Counted from the first letter of the stretch, positions 15,741-23,788 are shown. The stretch: 35,642 nucleotides of DNA from Chloroflexota bacterium (GCA_011523735.1 WTGB01000001.1:1-35642); one strand, 5' to 3'. The notes: generated by a model from the sequence alone, not told the origin. Made by a program: numbers and translations.

Positions 15741-16091
15741 TTACTGGATTCGCAGCATCACTCTTGAAGCGGCATCCCAAAGTTCTTCCAGTCGATAATA
15801 ATCGCGGCGGTCCGGCGAGAAGAAATGCGCGACCACATCGCCGTAGTCCATCACGATCCAGCCGTTTTCCGCCGTACCCTCGTTAGTAAAGGGCAGTTTC
15901 TTATATCGCTCTTTCACATCCAGCCGGACGTTTTCGGTCAAGGCGCGCAGGTGACGTTCATTATCGCCGCTGCAGATGATAAAGAAATCGGCGATGATAT
16001 TGTCGGGTCGGAGGTCAAGCAGGAGGATATCCTCCGCTTTGCGATCCTCCACGAGGTCTACGATGTAATGAGCCAAGTCTAGTGAATGCAA
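15741..16091 (-). CDS. rsfS: Ribosome silencing factor RsfS
   Basis: RsfS (DUF143/RsfA) binds ribosomal protein uL14 on the large subunit and blocks subunit joining when nutrients are short. The 116 residues fit the family: ALA-type N-terminal helix, AEDILLLDLRPDNIIADFFIICSG, then WIVMDYGDVVAHFFSPDRRDYYRLEELW, the most conserved block. The start is a TTG, chosen because GAGGAG lies nine bases before it and no ATG fits. An extended -10 (TGCTAGAAT) lies about 40 bases upstream. In many bacteria rsfS follows nadD; here it does not, being followed by a DinB gene. Confidence 0.92.
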   Translation of the reverse strand: MHSLDLAHYIVDLVEDRKAEDILLLDLRPDNIIADFFIICSGDNERHLRALTENVRLDVKERYKKLPFTNEGTAENGWIVMDYGDVVAHFFSPDRRDYYRLEELWDAASRVMLRIQ

Positions 16092-16133
16092 ATACAGCGT
16101 CTCCTCAACAGGTCTGGAATGAACAATGCGCTT

Positions 16134-16142
16134 ATTCTAGCA
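16134..16142 (-). promoter_or_regulatory. Extended -10 promoter of rsfS
   Basis: Read on the minus strand the bases are TGCTAGAAT: a TGn extension plus TAGAAT (five of six). The transcript would start near 16127 and have a leader of about 36 bases containing GAGGAG. Confidence 0.5.
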
Positions 16143-16242
16143 CAGCAATCCATGTCAGGAAATTGAGTTGCGCGCAAGAACTCTAAAAGGCTTCAATAGT
16201 ATTGGAATTTGGTTATTATATTGTCTCACACAAACGAATCTG

Positions 16243-16251
16243 TGATAGAAT
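16243..16251 (+). promoter_or_regulatory. Extended -10 promoter of the M1-like gene
   Basis: TGATAGAAT is a TGn extension with TAGAAT. It lies in an AT-rich divergent region, 53 bases before the start codon at 16305. No convincing -35 was seen at the standard distance. Confidence 0.4.
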
Positions 16252-16304
16252 TATCCTTAGTGTATCTTTAACTTGTTCACAATCTACGGAGACCAGAAAA
16301 CTAT

Positions 16305-17705
16305 ATGCGCGCTTCAGATCTAGGTAATCTACTCAGGTACAAGATTTCAGCGTCCGCTCTCAAATGGCTTCTGCTCCTCTTTCTCCTGCCTTTTGCATCT
16401 GCCATTCTCGCGCAGCAACCCGGCAGTGAAGGATTAGGCGATCGCTTGTATCCCGAGCTTGGCAACGGCGGCTATGATGTCGAGCATTACAGCATAGATC
16501 TCCAGTTCTGGCCGCAAGAGTATCGCATCTACGCCACCACGGTTATCAATGCAGTCGCCACGCAGGATCTTTCGCGCTTCAGTTTGGACCTGTTCGGCTT
16601 GTCTGTCGATTCGGTGAGCGTGAACAGCACTGACTCCACGTTCGAACACGTGGAACACAAACTCATCATTTCACCAGTAGCATCACTGGCCGAGGGCGAC
16701 GCATTCACCGTCACGATTGAATACGGCGGCAGACCTCTGCCGGTCGATGACCCGGGCGCCTACTGGCAGGCGCTTGGCTGGCAGTATGTCACTGATGACT
16801 ACTACATGACTGACGGCGAACCGACCGGGTCAATGAATTGGTTCCCATGCAACAACCATCCATCAGACAAGGCAACTTATACGATTCGCGTCACTGTGCC
16901 GGCCGGTCTCACGGTGGCTTCCAACGGCGTGTTGACGGAGCAAGTTGAAAATGAGGACCAGACCGATACTTTTGTGTGGACTATGGACGATCCGATGTCC
17001 AGCCACAATGCCTTCGTCGCCGTTGGAGACTTTGTCACCGTCCGTGATGACACTGGCCCAGTGCCTATACGCAACTTCTTTCCCCGCGCTTCTGCCGAGG
17101 CGCTGGCGGATACATTCACCGAAACTCAAGCCATGATGTCTTGGCTTGTCGACATACTCGGGCCCTATCCCTTCGCCGAATATGGCGTGGTGGTGTTTCC
17201 AGAAACGGATACCTCGGCAGATAACCAGACGATATCGGTCTTTGATCCAGCCTTCGCGACGGAGGATTACATTCTGCACCAACTGGCGCATCAGTGGTTT
17301 GGCAACAGTGTCACTCAAGCCCGCTGGGAAGATATGTGGTTGAAGGAAGGCTTCGCTTCGTACCTCGAGTTTACTTATCCGGATGGTATCTGGCAGCAGA
17401 GCGCCAAAGAGGAACTCGTCGCATGGGCAGGCAGCGGGATGGGCGCGCCCACCAAAATCGAAGTCGAGCAACTCTACGGAACAGCCACTTTCTGGAGAGG
17501 CGCGTTGACCCTGGATGCCTTGCGCGCTGAGGTAGGCGATGAGGTCTTCTTTGATATACTGCGAACGTTCTACCAACAATACGCCTACAGTGTCGCGACC
17601 ACCGAAGACTTCATCGCGCTAGCGGAGAGCGTCAGCGGCCAGGATCTCGAGGCGCTCTTCAATGCCTGGCTCTACGAGGACGCGGTGCCCGCTTTGCCCG
17701 AATAA
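16305..17705 (+). CDS. Secreted M1-family (gluzincin) protein, catalytic residues replaced
   Basis: The 466-residue product has an N-terminal signal segment (hydrophobic core about 19-35, ending ILAQQ) and the M1 aminopeptidase layout: N-terminal beta domain (about 55-245) and thermolysin-like domain (about 250-460). The zinc ligands are kept as H325, H329 and E348 (WLKEGFASYLEF). The catalytic Glu of HExxH is Gln (HQLAH, Q326, codon CAA), the transition-state Tyr of the YxKGA motif is Phe (F396, in FWRGA), and the GAMEN exopeptidase motif reads SADN. Together this suggests a zinc-binding protein without ordinary peptidase activity, perhaps a peptide-binding or scaffold role. The C-terminal ARM-like domain of large M1 enzymes is absent. 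A GGAGA lies 13 bases before the ATG, rather far. Confidence 0.88.
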   Translation: MRASDLGNLLRYKISASALKWLLLLFLLPFASAILAQQPGSEGLGDRLYPELGNGGYDVEHYSIDLQFWPQEYRIYATTVINAVATQDLSRFSLDLFGLSVDSVSVNSTDSTFEHVEHKLIISPVASLAEGDAFTVTIEYGGRPLPVDDPGAYWQALGWQYVTDDYYMTDGEPTGSMNWFPCNNHPSDKATYTIRVTVPAGLTVASNGVLTEQVENEDQTDTFVWTMDDPMSSHNAFVAVGDFVTVRDDTGPVPIRNFFPRASAEALADTFTETQAMMSWLVDILGPYPFAEYGVVVFPETDTSADNQTISVFDPAFATEDYILHQLAHQWFGNSVTQARWEDMWLKEGFASYLEFTYPDGIWQQSAKEELVAWAGSGMGAPTKIEVEQLYGTATFWRGALTLDALRAEVGDEVFFDILRTFYQQYAYSVATTEDFIALAESVSGQDLEALFNAWLYEDAVPALPE

Positions 17706-17739
17706 GCCGACGCGACATGACAAGCGCAACGTAGCAACT

Positions 17740-18591
17740 GTGACAATCGAGCATCCGTATCTAAACAAGCTGGTCGCATGGGCTCGCAGCAACGCCGCCA
17801 TCCGCGCTGTCGTCATCACCGGCTCGCTGGCGCGCGACGACAATTCTGTCGACGAGTATTCTGATCTGGACGTCCAAATCATTGCGCGGGACATCAGCGC
17901 CTACACTGCGGACGATAGCTGGCTGGACGCGCTGGGCGAGGTCTGGATTCGCTTCCCGCTCAACGAAGACCTGCCCTATCGGCTGGTGTGGTTTGCCGGT
18001 GGCTACAAGGTCGATTTTCAATTCATCCGCGTCGATCAGATCCGAGCCGAGTTGGACAGCGCTGCGCTTAGCGACGAGTATCAACGAGGCTACATCGTCG
18101 CGTTGGATAAGGACGAACTCTTTGGCTGTCTGCCTTCCTCGCCGCGTATCTTCCTCTCGCCACCATCGCCGAGGGCGAAGGAGGTCTTGGCGGCGATCAA
18201 TGAGTTCTGGTTCGAGGCGATACATGTGGCGCAGTTTATTCGCCGGCGTGAATTCTGGGTGGTGAAGTACCGCGATTGGACGATGAAAGAGGACCTGCTG
18301 CGACTGCTGGAATGGCATGCCCGCGCGACTGGCAAGGATGTCAACACATGGCTGCTGGGCAAGCGAATCATGGATTGGGCGGATGAAGATGCCGCTGAAG
18401 CTATCCGGCAAATCTGGGCGAGCTGGGACCCGGCTGACCTGTGGCGCGGTCTTCTGATTCAGTTGGAGCTATTCCGCCGTCTGTCCCGCGAACTCAGCCA
18501 AGCGCTTGGTTTTGAATACAGCGATGCGATGCATCGAGAAATTGAAGGATACATCCACCGCCTATACAAAGAAGATCAAGAAGCGCATTAG
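17740..18591 (+). CDS. ANT(6)-like aminoglycoside/nucleotidyltransferase
   Basis: The 283-residue product matches the streptomycin 6-adenylyltransferase family (AadE/AadS; PF04439). The N-terminal nucleotidyltransferase core has G28-S29 followed by D42 and D44 (GSLARDDNSVDEYSDLDVQII), the metal-binding pair. The C-terminal helical half shows NEFWFEAIHVAQFIRRREFWVVKY, LLRLLEWHARATG, WLLGKRI and LFRRLSRELSQALGF, which parallel the family. Known members add AMP to position 6 of streptomycin; environmental members may act on other substrates. The start is taken as GTG 17740, since the longer frame would overlap the upstream gene; no clear ribosome site is seen. The stop overlaps the convergent UPF0173 gene by four bases. 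Confidence 0.82.
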   Translation: MTIEHPYLNKLVAWARSNAAIRAVVITGSLARDDNSVDEYSDLDVQIIARDISAYTADDSWLDALGEVWIRFPLNEDLPYRLVWFAGGYKVDFQFIRVDQIRAELDSAALSDEYQRGYIVALDKDELFGCLPSSPRIFLSPPSPRAKEVLAAINEFWFEAIHVAQFIRRREFWVVKYRDWTMKEDLLRLLEWHARATGKDVNTWLLGKRIMDWADEDAAEAIRQIWASWDPADLWRGLLIQLELFRRLSRELSQALGFEYSDAMHREIEGYIHRLYKEDQEAH

Positions 18592-19271
18592 AGAGTCACT
18601 AGTCCATCAGGCTCCGGTACGATTGGCTCCGCGTCGGTCTCGCTGGCGACCCGCTCCGCCCAGGCTTGGGGGTCTTGCTCAATCGGCGGGAAAGTATTGT
18701 AGTGGAGCGGGACGACAGCTTTGGGCTGCAACAGCTTAACCGCTCTGATCGAGTCATCAATGCCCATGGTGAAGCAGTCGCCGATAGGCAGAAGCGCGAG
18801 GTCCAAGCCTTCTTCGCCGATGAGTTGCATGTCACTGAAGAGGCTGGTGTCGCCGGCGTGATAGATGGTCGCGCCGCCGCCGCGGATGACAAAGCCGTTG
18901 GGCTGCCCGCCATAGGTGCCATCGGGGAAGGAGGAACTATGGAAGGCGATGGTCCATTTGGCGCTCATCCAATCATTGCGAAAGGTGCCGCCGGGGTTGC
19001 CTTGATAAACATTCTGCACACCGTGCGCCATAAACCAGTCGCCCATTTCAAAATTGCAAACCACCAAGGCGCCGGTGCGCTTGGCGATCTCGACCGAATC
19101 ACCGACATGATCGCCGTGGGCGTGCGTCAAGAGAATGATTTCGGCGTCGAGGTCCTTCGCCGCAGCTTTGGCGATTGGATTGCCGCTGACGAAAGGATCG
19201 ATGAGGACCTTGTGACCATCAATATCCAGCGAACAAGCTGAATGCCCCAACCATCGTACTGAAACAGACAT
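18588..19271 (-). CDS. UPF0173 metal-dependent hydrolase (MBL fold)
   Basis: The 227-residue protein has the metallo-beta-lactamase fold. The dinuclear metal motif is H50-A-H52-G-D54-H55, with further metal ligands in the GGATIYHAGDTSLF segment (H and D) and in the late VPLHYNTFPPI (H). The opening SVRWLGHSACSLDIDGHKVLIDPF and the IYHAGDT motif are hallmarks of the UPF0173/YtkL group, whose substrates are unknown. GGAGG five bases before the ATG at 19271 decides the start against an upstream in-frame codon at 19286. It converges with the nucleotidyltransferase gene, with a TTAG overlap. Confidence 0.88.
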   Translation of the reverse strand: MSVSVRWLGHSACSLDIDGHKVLIDPFVSGNPIAKAAAKDLDAEIILLTHAHGDHVGDSVEIAKRTGALVVCNFEMGDWFMAHGVQNVYQGNPGGTFRNDWMSAKWTIAFHSSSFPDGTYGGQPNGFVIRGGGATIYHAGDTSLFSDMQLIGEEGLDLALLPIGDCFTMGIDDSIRAVKLLQPKAVVPLHYNTFPPIEQDPQAWAERVASETDAEPIVPEPDGLVTL

Positions 19272-19340
19272 GTCACCCTCCAGCAATCAAACCTGAAACT
19301 CAAGCACGATTGTAGCACCCTCGTCGGCGCAATGCGAAAC

Positions 19341-19361
19341 TTGTAAAGGTATTGTAAAGGT
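19341..19361. promoter_or_regulatory. 11-bp-spaced direct repeat TTGTAAAGGT x2
   Basis: TTGTAAAGGT occurs at 19341-19350 and again at 19352-19361, exactly 11 bases apart, about one turn of DNA. Direct repeats with this period are typical sites for OmpR/PhoB-family response regulators. It lies between the divergent UPF0173 hydrolase and YceI genes, 70 bases beyond the hydrolase start and about 110-140 before the YceI starts, so it could serve either. Confidence 0.4.
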
Positions 19362-19452
19362 TCGGTAGGCATGACAATATGAACTGCAAAATCATTGCCA
19401 AAGCCGCTAAAATGGCGTGGGCGGGTTCCGCTTAAGGCGCTGAGGCAATCAT

Positions 19453-19506
19453 TAAATGGGAGAAAAACATAGTGCCGGATAAATGGGAGAAAAACACAAT
19501 GCCGGA
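19453..19506 (+). repeat. 27-bp tandem duplication of the YceI start region
   Basis: Two copies (19453-19479 and 19480-19506) match at 25 of 27 bases. Each contains TAAATGGGAG as a ribosome site, a short A-rich spacer, and a start codon followed by CCGGA: GTG at 19472 in copy 1 and ATG at 19499 in copy 2. Because 27 is divisible by three, both starts are in the same frame. Confidence 0.85.
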
Positions 19507-20353
19507 CGAAAACAGGCGCGGGCTTCCCTATCTGCTTGTATTGCTGCTTTTGCTCATTGCCCTTGGTGGCGGCGCGGCCGCCGGCATTCTCGGTTACATC
19601 TGGATCACTGGCGGATCCGGCGAAGCCAGCTTGTCAGTCGAAGACGCGCTGGCGACGCTCGAGGCGAGTGAAGACACAGTAGCGGACATCGTCGGCACAG
19701 CGATTGTCGATGTGGCGAACACCGTAATTGCCGATGCCGTGGCGGTAGCGGTGGCTGAGGCGGTTGACACCAGCGTTGCGGCCGCGATGGAAGCGGTTGC
19801 CCCCGCCAGCGAACCGGTCGAGTTCAGCATTATTGCCGAAGAAAGCCTCGCCAGCTTCACGCTGGAAGAAGATCTGCGGGGCCGGCGCACAACGGTCATC
19901 GGTTCTACAAAGGAATTGGGCGGCGCGGTCACGGTCGACTTGGTGAACCCAAGCGCATCGGTTATCGGCACGATCGTCGTCAACGCCCGCACCCTGGCGA
20001 CCGATAACAACTTCCGCAATCGAGCGCTGCGCAGCCAGATCCTCAAGTCGGCGCAGGATGAGTTCGAATTCATCGTGTTCGAGCCGCGCGCGCTTAGCAA
20101 CTTCTCGGCGGATTCTGTGGGAGTGGGCGAGACAATTGGCTTTGATATCACCGGCGACTTAACGGTGGTTGGGGTCACACGCAGCGTCGCCTTCAACGCG
20201 GAAGTTACGCTGGACAGCGAGACGCAGATAAGCGGCAGCGCGTCGGTGAACTTGCTTTATGCCGATTTCGGCTTAGTGATACCCGATGTGCCATCGGTGG
20301 CGAATGTGACTGATGATGTCACGCTCAGCCTGGAGTTTGTGGCGCGGGCGTGA
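19472..20353 (+). CDS. Membrane-anchored YceI-family protein
   Basis: YceI proteins are lipocalin-like beta barrels that bind isoprenoid or amphiphilic ligands and are often in the periplasm. From the GTG at 19472 the product is 293 residues; from the ATG at 19499 it is 284. After a short charged start there is one transmembrane helix (about 20-45, LPYLLVLLLLLIALGG), an Ala/Val/Asp/Glu-rich low-complexity stretch (about 55-110, with DTVADIVGTAIVDVAN and similar near-repeats) acting as a stalk, and the YceI barrel (about 118-293) with GGAVTVDL, FRNRALRSQILKSAQ, FEFIVFEPRALS and GVTRSVAFNAEVTL. Both starts have an identical GGGAG ribosome site. Ligand unknown. Confidence 0.88.
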   Translation: MPDKWEKNTMPDENRRGLPYLLVLLLLLIALGGGAAAGILGYIWITGGSGEASLSVEDALATLEASEDTVADIVGTAIVDVANTVIADAVAVAVAEAVDTSVAAAMEAVAPASEPVEFSIIAEESLASFTLEEDLRGRRTTVIGSTKELGGAVTVDLVNPSASVIGTIVVNARTLATDNNFRNRALRSQILKSAQDEFEFIVFEPRALSNFSADSVGVGETIGFDITGDLTVVGVTRSVAFNAEVTLDSETQISGSASVNLLYADFGLVIPDVPSVANVTDDVTLSLEFVARA

Positions 20354-20381
20354 AACATATAAACGCTGTCCACTGATTTGT

Positions 20382-20405
20382 GGGCGCCCTGATAGGTCGC
20401 CCCTA
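20382..20405. repeat. Palindromic repeat family B, copy 1
   Basis: GGGCGCCCT and AGGTCGCCC (8 of 9 pairs) flank GAT, and the unit ends in CCTAC. It is one of four units in the window sharing the right end GTCGCCCCTAC, all in the same orientation. It stands 28 bases after the YceI stop and could act as an mRNA-end hairpin. Confidence 0.6.
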
Positions 20406-20524
20406 CAAGCATTATGCGGAAATATGCTGACGCTGCTATGTTGCGCGCGCAACTCACTACCCCGAACTGCTTGCCTCTGCGATAATTCAGTTAAGCGCCC
20501 GTATCAACCCCGGAACGACTTGAA

Positions 20525-22777
20525 ATGCCAAGACCACTCTATACGACCGAGCCCAAGGTCATCAACACGCTGCAAGCGCGCCGCCCCGCCCTGCCCTACC
20601 TCGAAGTCGCCACGACCAACCGGGATAAATTAGCGGAATTCCGCCGCATCCTGCCCGACTATGAGATCGTCGGGCTGAAGCTCAATATCGAAGAGATACA
20701 GAGCTTGGATCCCTACAAAGTCGCAGCGCATAAGGCGATCGAAGCCTACAAGGCGAATGATTATAATCCTATCCTCGTGGAGGAGACATCGCTGGCGCTG
20801 CGTGGCTTGGGCGGGCGTCCCGGCACCTACATCAAGGACTTCTGCGAAGAGGGGGAAATGCGGCGGATGATCGCCGAGAGCTGGCTGGCCGGGCGTGATC
20901 GCGCCGCTTTGGCAAAGGTGCTCATCGCCGTTTTCGACGGCGGCGAGGTACAGATCCGCGAGGGCAATACTTCGGGACGCATCGCGGAGAGCCTGCGCGG
21001 GACCGATGGCTTCGGTTGGGATGATATGTTCATTCCCGAGGGCGAGAGCCAAACCTTCGCCGAGATGGGCGCCGCCGACAAAGATCGACACTCGATGCGG
21101 CGCAAGGCTCTGGAAGCGCTCCGCGAGCAGCCATTCAAGTTGGGCCAAGCTGTTTTCATGATCCCCGAGCCGTATCGGCAAGAGGTCGAGCGGGTGGATT
21201 ATGCCGCGCTGAGCGATGAGGCGGCGCTGGGATTCGCCTTTGCGCTGGAAGCGCTCGAAGATGACAACCCGCCCAACAGCGATTTCGCCGCGCCAAATTA
21301 CCAGCCGATTCGATATGAAGAAAATATCTATTACAGCCGTTATCTGCCCAAAGCCGATAGCCGCAGCATCGGCTTGATCCTGACCGATGTCGACCGCGGC
21401 ACGCTGCACATGAACAAAAACGGCAGTCCGATCATCTGGCAGTTTGGTCCGGAGCGCCGCACCCTCAGTCTGGCGCAGCGCGCTGATTTCTTCCGCAGCA
21501 ATCAAAGCGCCGAAGTTCTCGCGACCCTTAATGATATTGCTGAAGGCGGAGCTATTCCGGAGCGCAGCAATCAGCGCTCGGGCACGGTCGAGACGGTATT
21601 GGGCCTCAAGGAATCGCCTTTCATCACAAGTACCTATTCCTGGAAGGATTTGGGTTATCGCAAGATGTCATCCGGACGGCATGTCTCACGCACGCTCAGC
21701 GCCGAATGTGGCTTGTTCAACCGCATCGGCAAGTATCCGCGCAGCGTGCTCGGCTTCGGCTCCATGCCTGCGATATCCGGCTGGCGCGATGTGCTGGTCA
21801 CGGCGGCTATCGGTCATCACGCTATTTTCACGCATCGCAACAGCATCTTCGCCGGTTACATCGACCGGCAGGCGGCCGTCATCAAGGCGGCGAAGGATGT
21901 GCTCAAGGGCTTGCGGCTGAGCGAATGCGACTATCAGCGGGCCGCGCGCAATATCGGCGCCGCTATCGGCTGCAGCAATGTGGCTGAAGAAGTGGCGGCC
22001 GCGCGCTATCTCTATGAGCGGGCTGGCGTCCGGCTCTTTCGCATCTACACCATCAACTCCGATCCACGCGTCATTGAGGTGGCAGCGGCGATCCGCGCTG
22101 AATTCGGCGATGAGATCGAACTCTTCGTCGGGCAGGTCAGCGACAAGGCGCAATGTCTCAAGCTAATCGCGCCGGATGTGCGCGTAGACGGGCTCTTCTT
22201 CGGGCATGGCGGCGGCCGGCAGTGTACCTCGGCGACCAATGGCATGGCGGTGACCACGCTGGAAGAAGTCTACAGCATCACGACGGACGAGCGTTTCAAT
22301 CATGTGACCATCGCCGTCGAAGGCGGCATCGGCACGTCCATGGGGCATCTATTGCTGATGGGCGTCGACCTCATCTCCTACAATCAGCAGTTGGCGCGCT
22401 GCGTCATCGAACAGGGCGATATCTTCTTTGAGCACAAGAGCGGCAAGGTCTGCATGCCCTATCATGGCAGCGCCTCAGCGCCGACGATGATTATCGAGAG
22501 CGCCAACCCGGCCTTGGCGCGGAAGCGGCTGCGCCCCGGCGGCCGGACGCGCAATGTCGAGGGCAAAGCCGGTTACCGCTTCTTCGAGGAAAAAGCCAAT
22601 TCGATGGTCTTTTACATCAACACCTTCAAGCATTACGCGGCGCGGGCGCTGGCCGATGTTGGCGTGAGGGATATCCGAGAGCTGCGCGAATTCGTGCGGG
22701 ACAGCGATGAGGAGTTGATTCGCGTGGTGAGTTCGCAAGCCAGCGCGGTGGGTCAGGCTTATGGAAATTGGATGTGA
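20525..22777 (+). CDS. ITPA/HAM1-type NTP pyrophosphatase fused to an IMPDH/GMPR-like domain
   Basis: The 750-residue protein joins two nucleotide-metabolism folds. Residues 25-215 match inosine-triphosphatases: T30-T-N32..K35..E38 (phosphate site), VEETSLAL (85-92), GGRPGTYIKDF (96-106), GNTSGRIAES and FGWDDMFIPEG, closer to eukaryotic ITPA than to RdgB. The catalytic-region Asp of VEDT is Glu (E87) and the SHR base-recognition motif reads S190-M191-R192. Residues about 360-735 look like an IMP dehydrogenase/GMP reductase TIM barrel: FFGHGGGRQC567TSATNG corresponds to the catalytic-Cys loop and VEGGIGTSMGHLLLMGVDLI to the phosphate-binding ADGGI region. CBS domains are absent. Residues 216-360 match nothing I know. 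Inference: purine salvage or nucleotide cleaning; activity untested. Confidence 0.85.
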   Translation: MPRPLYTTEPKVINTLQARRPALPYLEVATTNRDKLAEFRRILPDYEIVGLKLNIEEIQSLDPYKVAAHKAIEAYKANDYNPILVEETSLALRGLGGRPGTYIKDFCEEGEMRRMIAESWLAGRDRAALAKVLIAVFDGGEVQIREGNTSGRIAESLRGTDGFGWDDMFIPEGESQTFAEMGAADKDRHSMRRKALEALREQPFKLGQAVFMIPEPYRQEVERVDYAALSDEAALGFAFALEALEDDNPPNSDFAAPNYQPIRYEENIYYSRYLPKADSRSIGLILTDVDRGTLHMNKNGSPIIWQFGPERRTLSLAQRADFFRSNQSAEVLATLNDIAEGGAIPERSNQRSGTVETVLGLKESPFITSTYSWKDLGYRKMSSGRHVSRTLSAECGLFNRIGKYPRSVLGFGSMPAISGWRDVLVTAAIGHHAIFTHRNSIFAGYIDRQAAVIKAAKDVLKGLRLSECDYQRAARNIGAAIGCSNVAEEVAAARYLYERAGVRLFRIYTINSDPRVIEVAAAIRAEFGDEIELFVGQVSDKAQCLKLIAPDVRVDGLFFGHGGGRQCTSATNGMAVTTLEEVYSITTDERFNHVTIAVEGGIGTSMGHLLLMGVDLISYNQQLARCVIEQGDIFFEHKSGKVCMPYHGSASAPTMIIESANPALARKRLRPGGRTRNVEGKAGYRFFEEKANSMVFYINTFKHYAARALADVGVRDIRELREFVRDSDEELIRVVSSQASAVGQAYGNWM

Positions 22778-22921
22778 GCCTGCCTGGCAGCCTCCCGGCA
22801 AGGGATGACATCGGGCTGGAAATACATTTTCATCCTTGCTAAGCTCGGTCAGTGACACCAATATGTCGTTAGATGCGTAACTCGCAAACTGACTATGATA
22901 ACTGGAGACGGAGCATCAGAA

Positions 22922-23788
22922 ATGCGAATTTTGCATAGCCCCCTGTTAATCTTCCTATTTTTCATAAACAGCTTTGTAACGGCAGCGCAGGAAGATGCAA
23001 CTGGCGGGGTCATGCTGTTTCTCAATCGCACGATAGATGAGCCGATTTTCTGCACCCTGGACCGGGCGCAGGCTTTCTATCAAACCTTGGACGGTTTCCA
23101 GATATTTCTTGACGAGCTCGCCCTTATGGAAAGCGCGGAAAACTTGGCGGAGTCGTGGTTGGACGAATACTCCCGGTGGTTGCAGGAGCATTGGGCAACT
23201 TTTGACGAAAACACCTGCGGCGCTACACGGCCGCTCATGGATCTACTGCGCGCCAAGGTTATGTACGGCATGCTGGAAGCAGCGATTGGCGAAATCGGTG
23301 AAATACCCGCTGACGAAGCCATGACTTATGCGCGCGCTCTGGAGGAAACTGATTTGCAGCTGATGGACAGTGATGATGCGTCCGAATCCGAGTTGGAGTT
23401 GAACCGTCTATTCGCCGAACTGCCTCGATGCAGCGTTGAGCAGGCGCTGGCCTTCTATGAAACGCTTGATGGCTATACGCGAATCACGAGCGACCTGGGA
23501 TCGACGGGCGCCCTCTGGCATGTTGACGCCGACGAGTTGGTAGGGGCTCTATTCACCTGGGCTGAGTCATTTGACGCCTGGCGTCGCGAGGCTTGGTCCG
23601 CCTATTACGAGGCGCCCTGCGGCGGAACCCAGATTTATGTATTTCATCTGGAACGCCGGGCATATCTGGCGGCTCTATTGCGAGGCGCAGGCGCGGATCC
23701 CTCGGCGATGCTGGCGAACACCGTTCAGGTCTTGCTTGATATCGCGGAATACGACAAGTCTTTGATCGATTCCATGCCAGGCGAATAG
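22922..23788 (+). CDS. Secreted hypothetical protein with two internal repeats
   Basis: I do not recognise a family. The 288 residues begin with a clear signal peptide (about 1-22, ending VTAAQ) and contain two copies of a module of about 60-80 residues. Copy 1 is C44-T-L-D-R-A-Q-AFYQTLDG ... C99-G; copy 2 is C170-S-V-E-Q-A-LAFYETLDG ... C233-GG. Each copy has two Cys spaced 55 and 63 residues apart that could pair once exported. A helical C-terminal part (LERRAYLAALLRGAGADPSA) follows copy 2. The ATG at 22922 is chosen because of GGAG about ten bases upstream and because it starts the signal peptide directly. It converges with the alcohol dehydrogenase gene 27 bases away. Confidence 0.75.
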   Translation: MRILHSPLLIFLFFINSFVTAAQEDATGGVMLFLNRTIDEPIFCTLDRAQAFYQTLDGFQIFLDELALMESAENLAESWLDEYSRWLQEHWATFDENTCGATRPLMDLLRAKVMYGMLEAAIGEIGEIPADEAMTYARALEETDLQLMDSDDASESELELNRLFAELPRCSVEQALAFYETLDGYTRITSDLGSTGALWHVDADELVGALFTWAESFDAWRREAWSAYYEAPCGGTQIYVFHLERRAYLAALLRGAGADPSAMLANTVQVLLDIAEYDKSLIDSMPGE

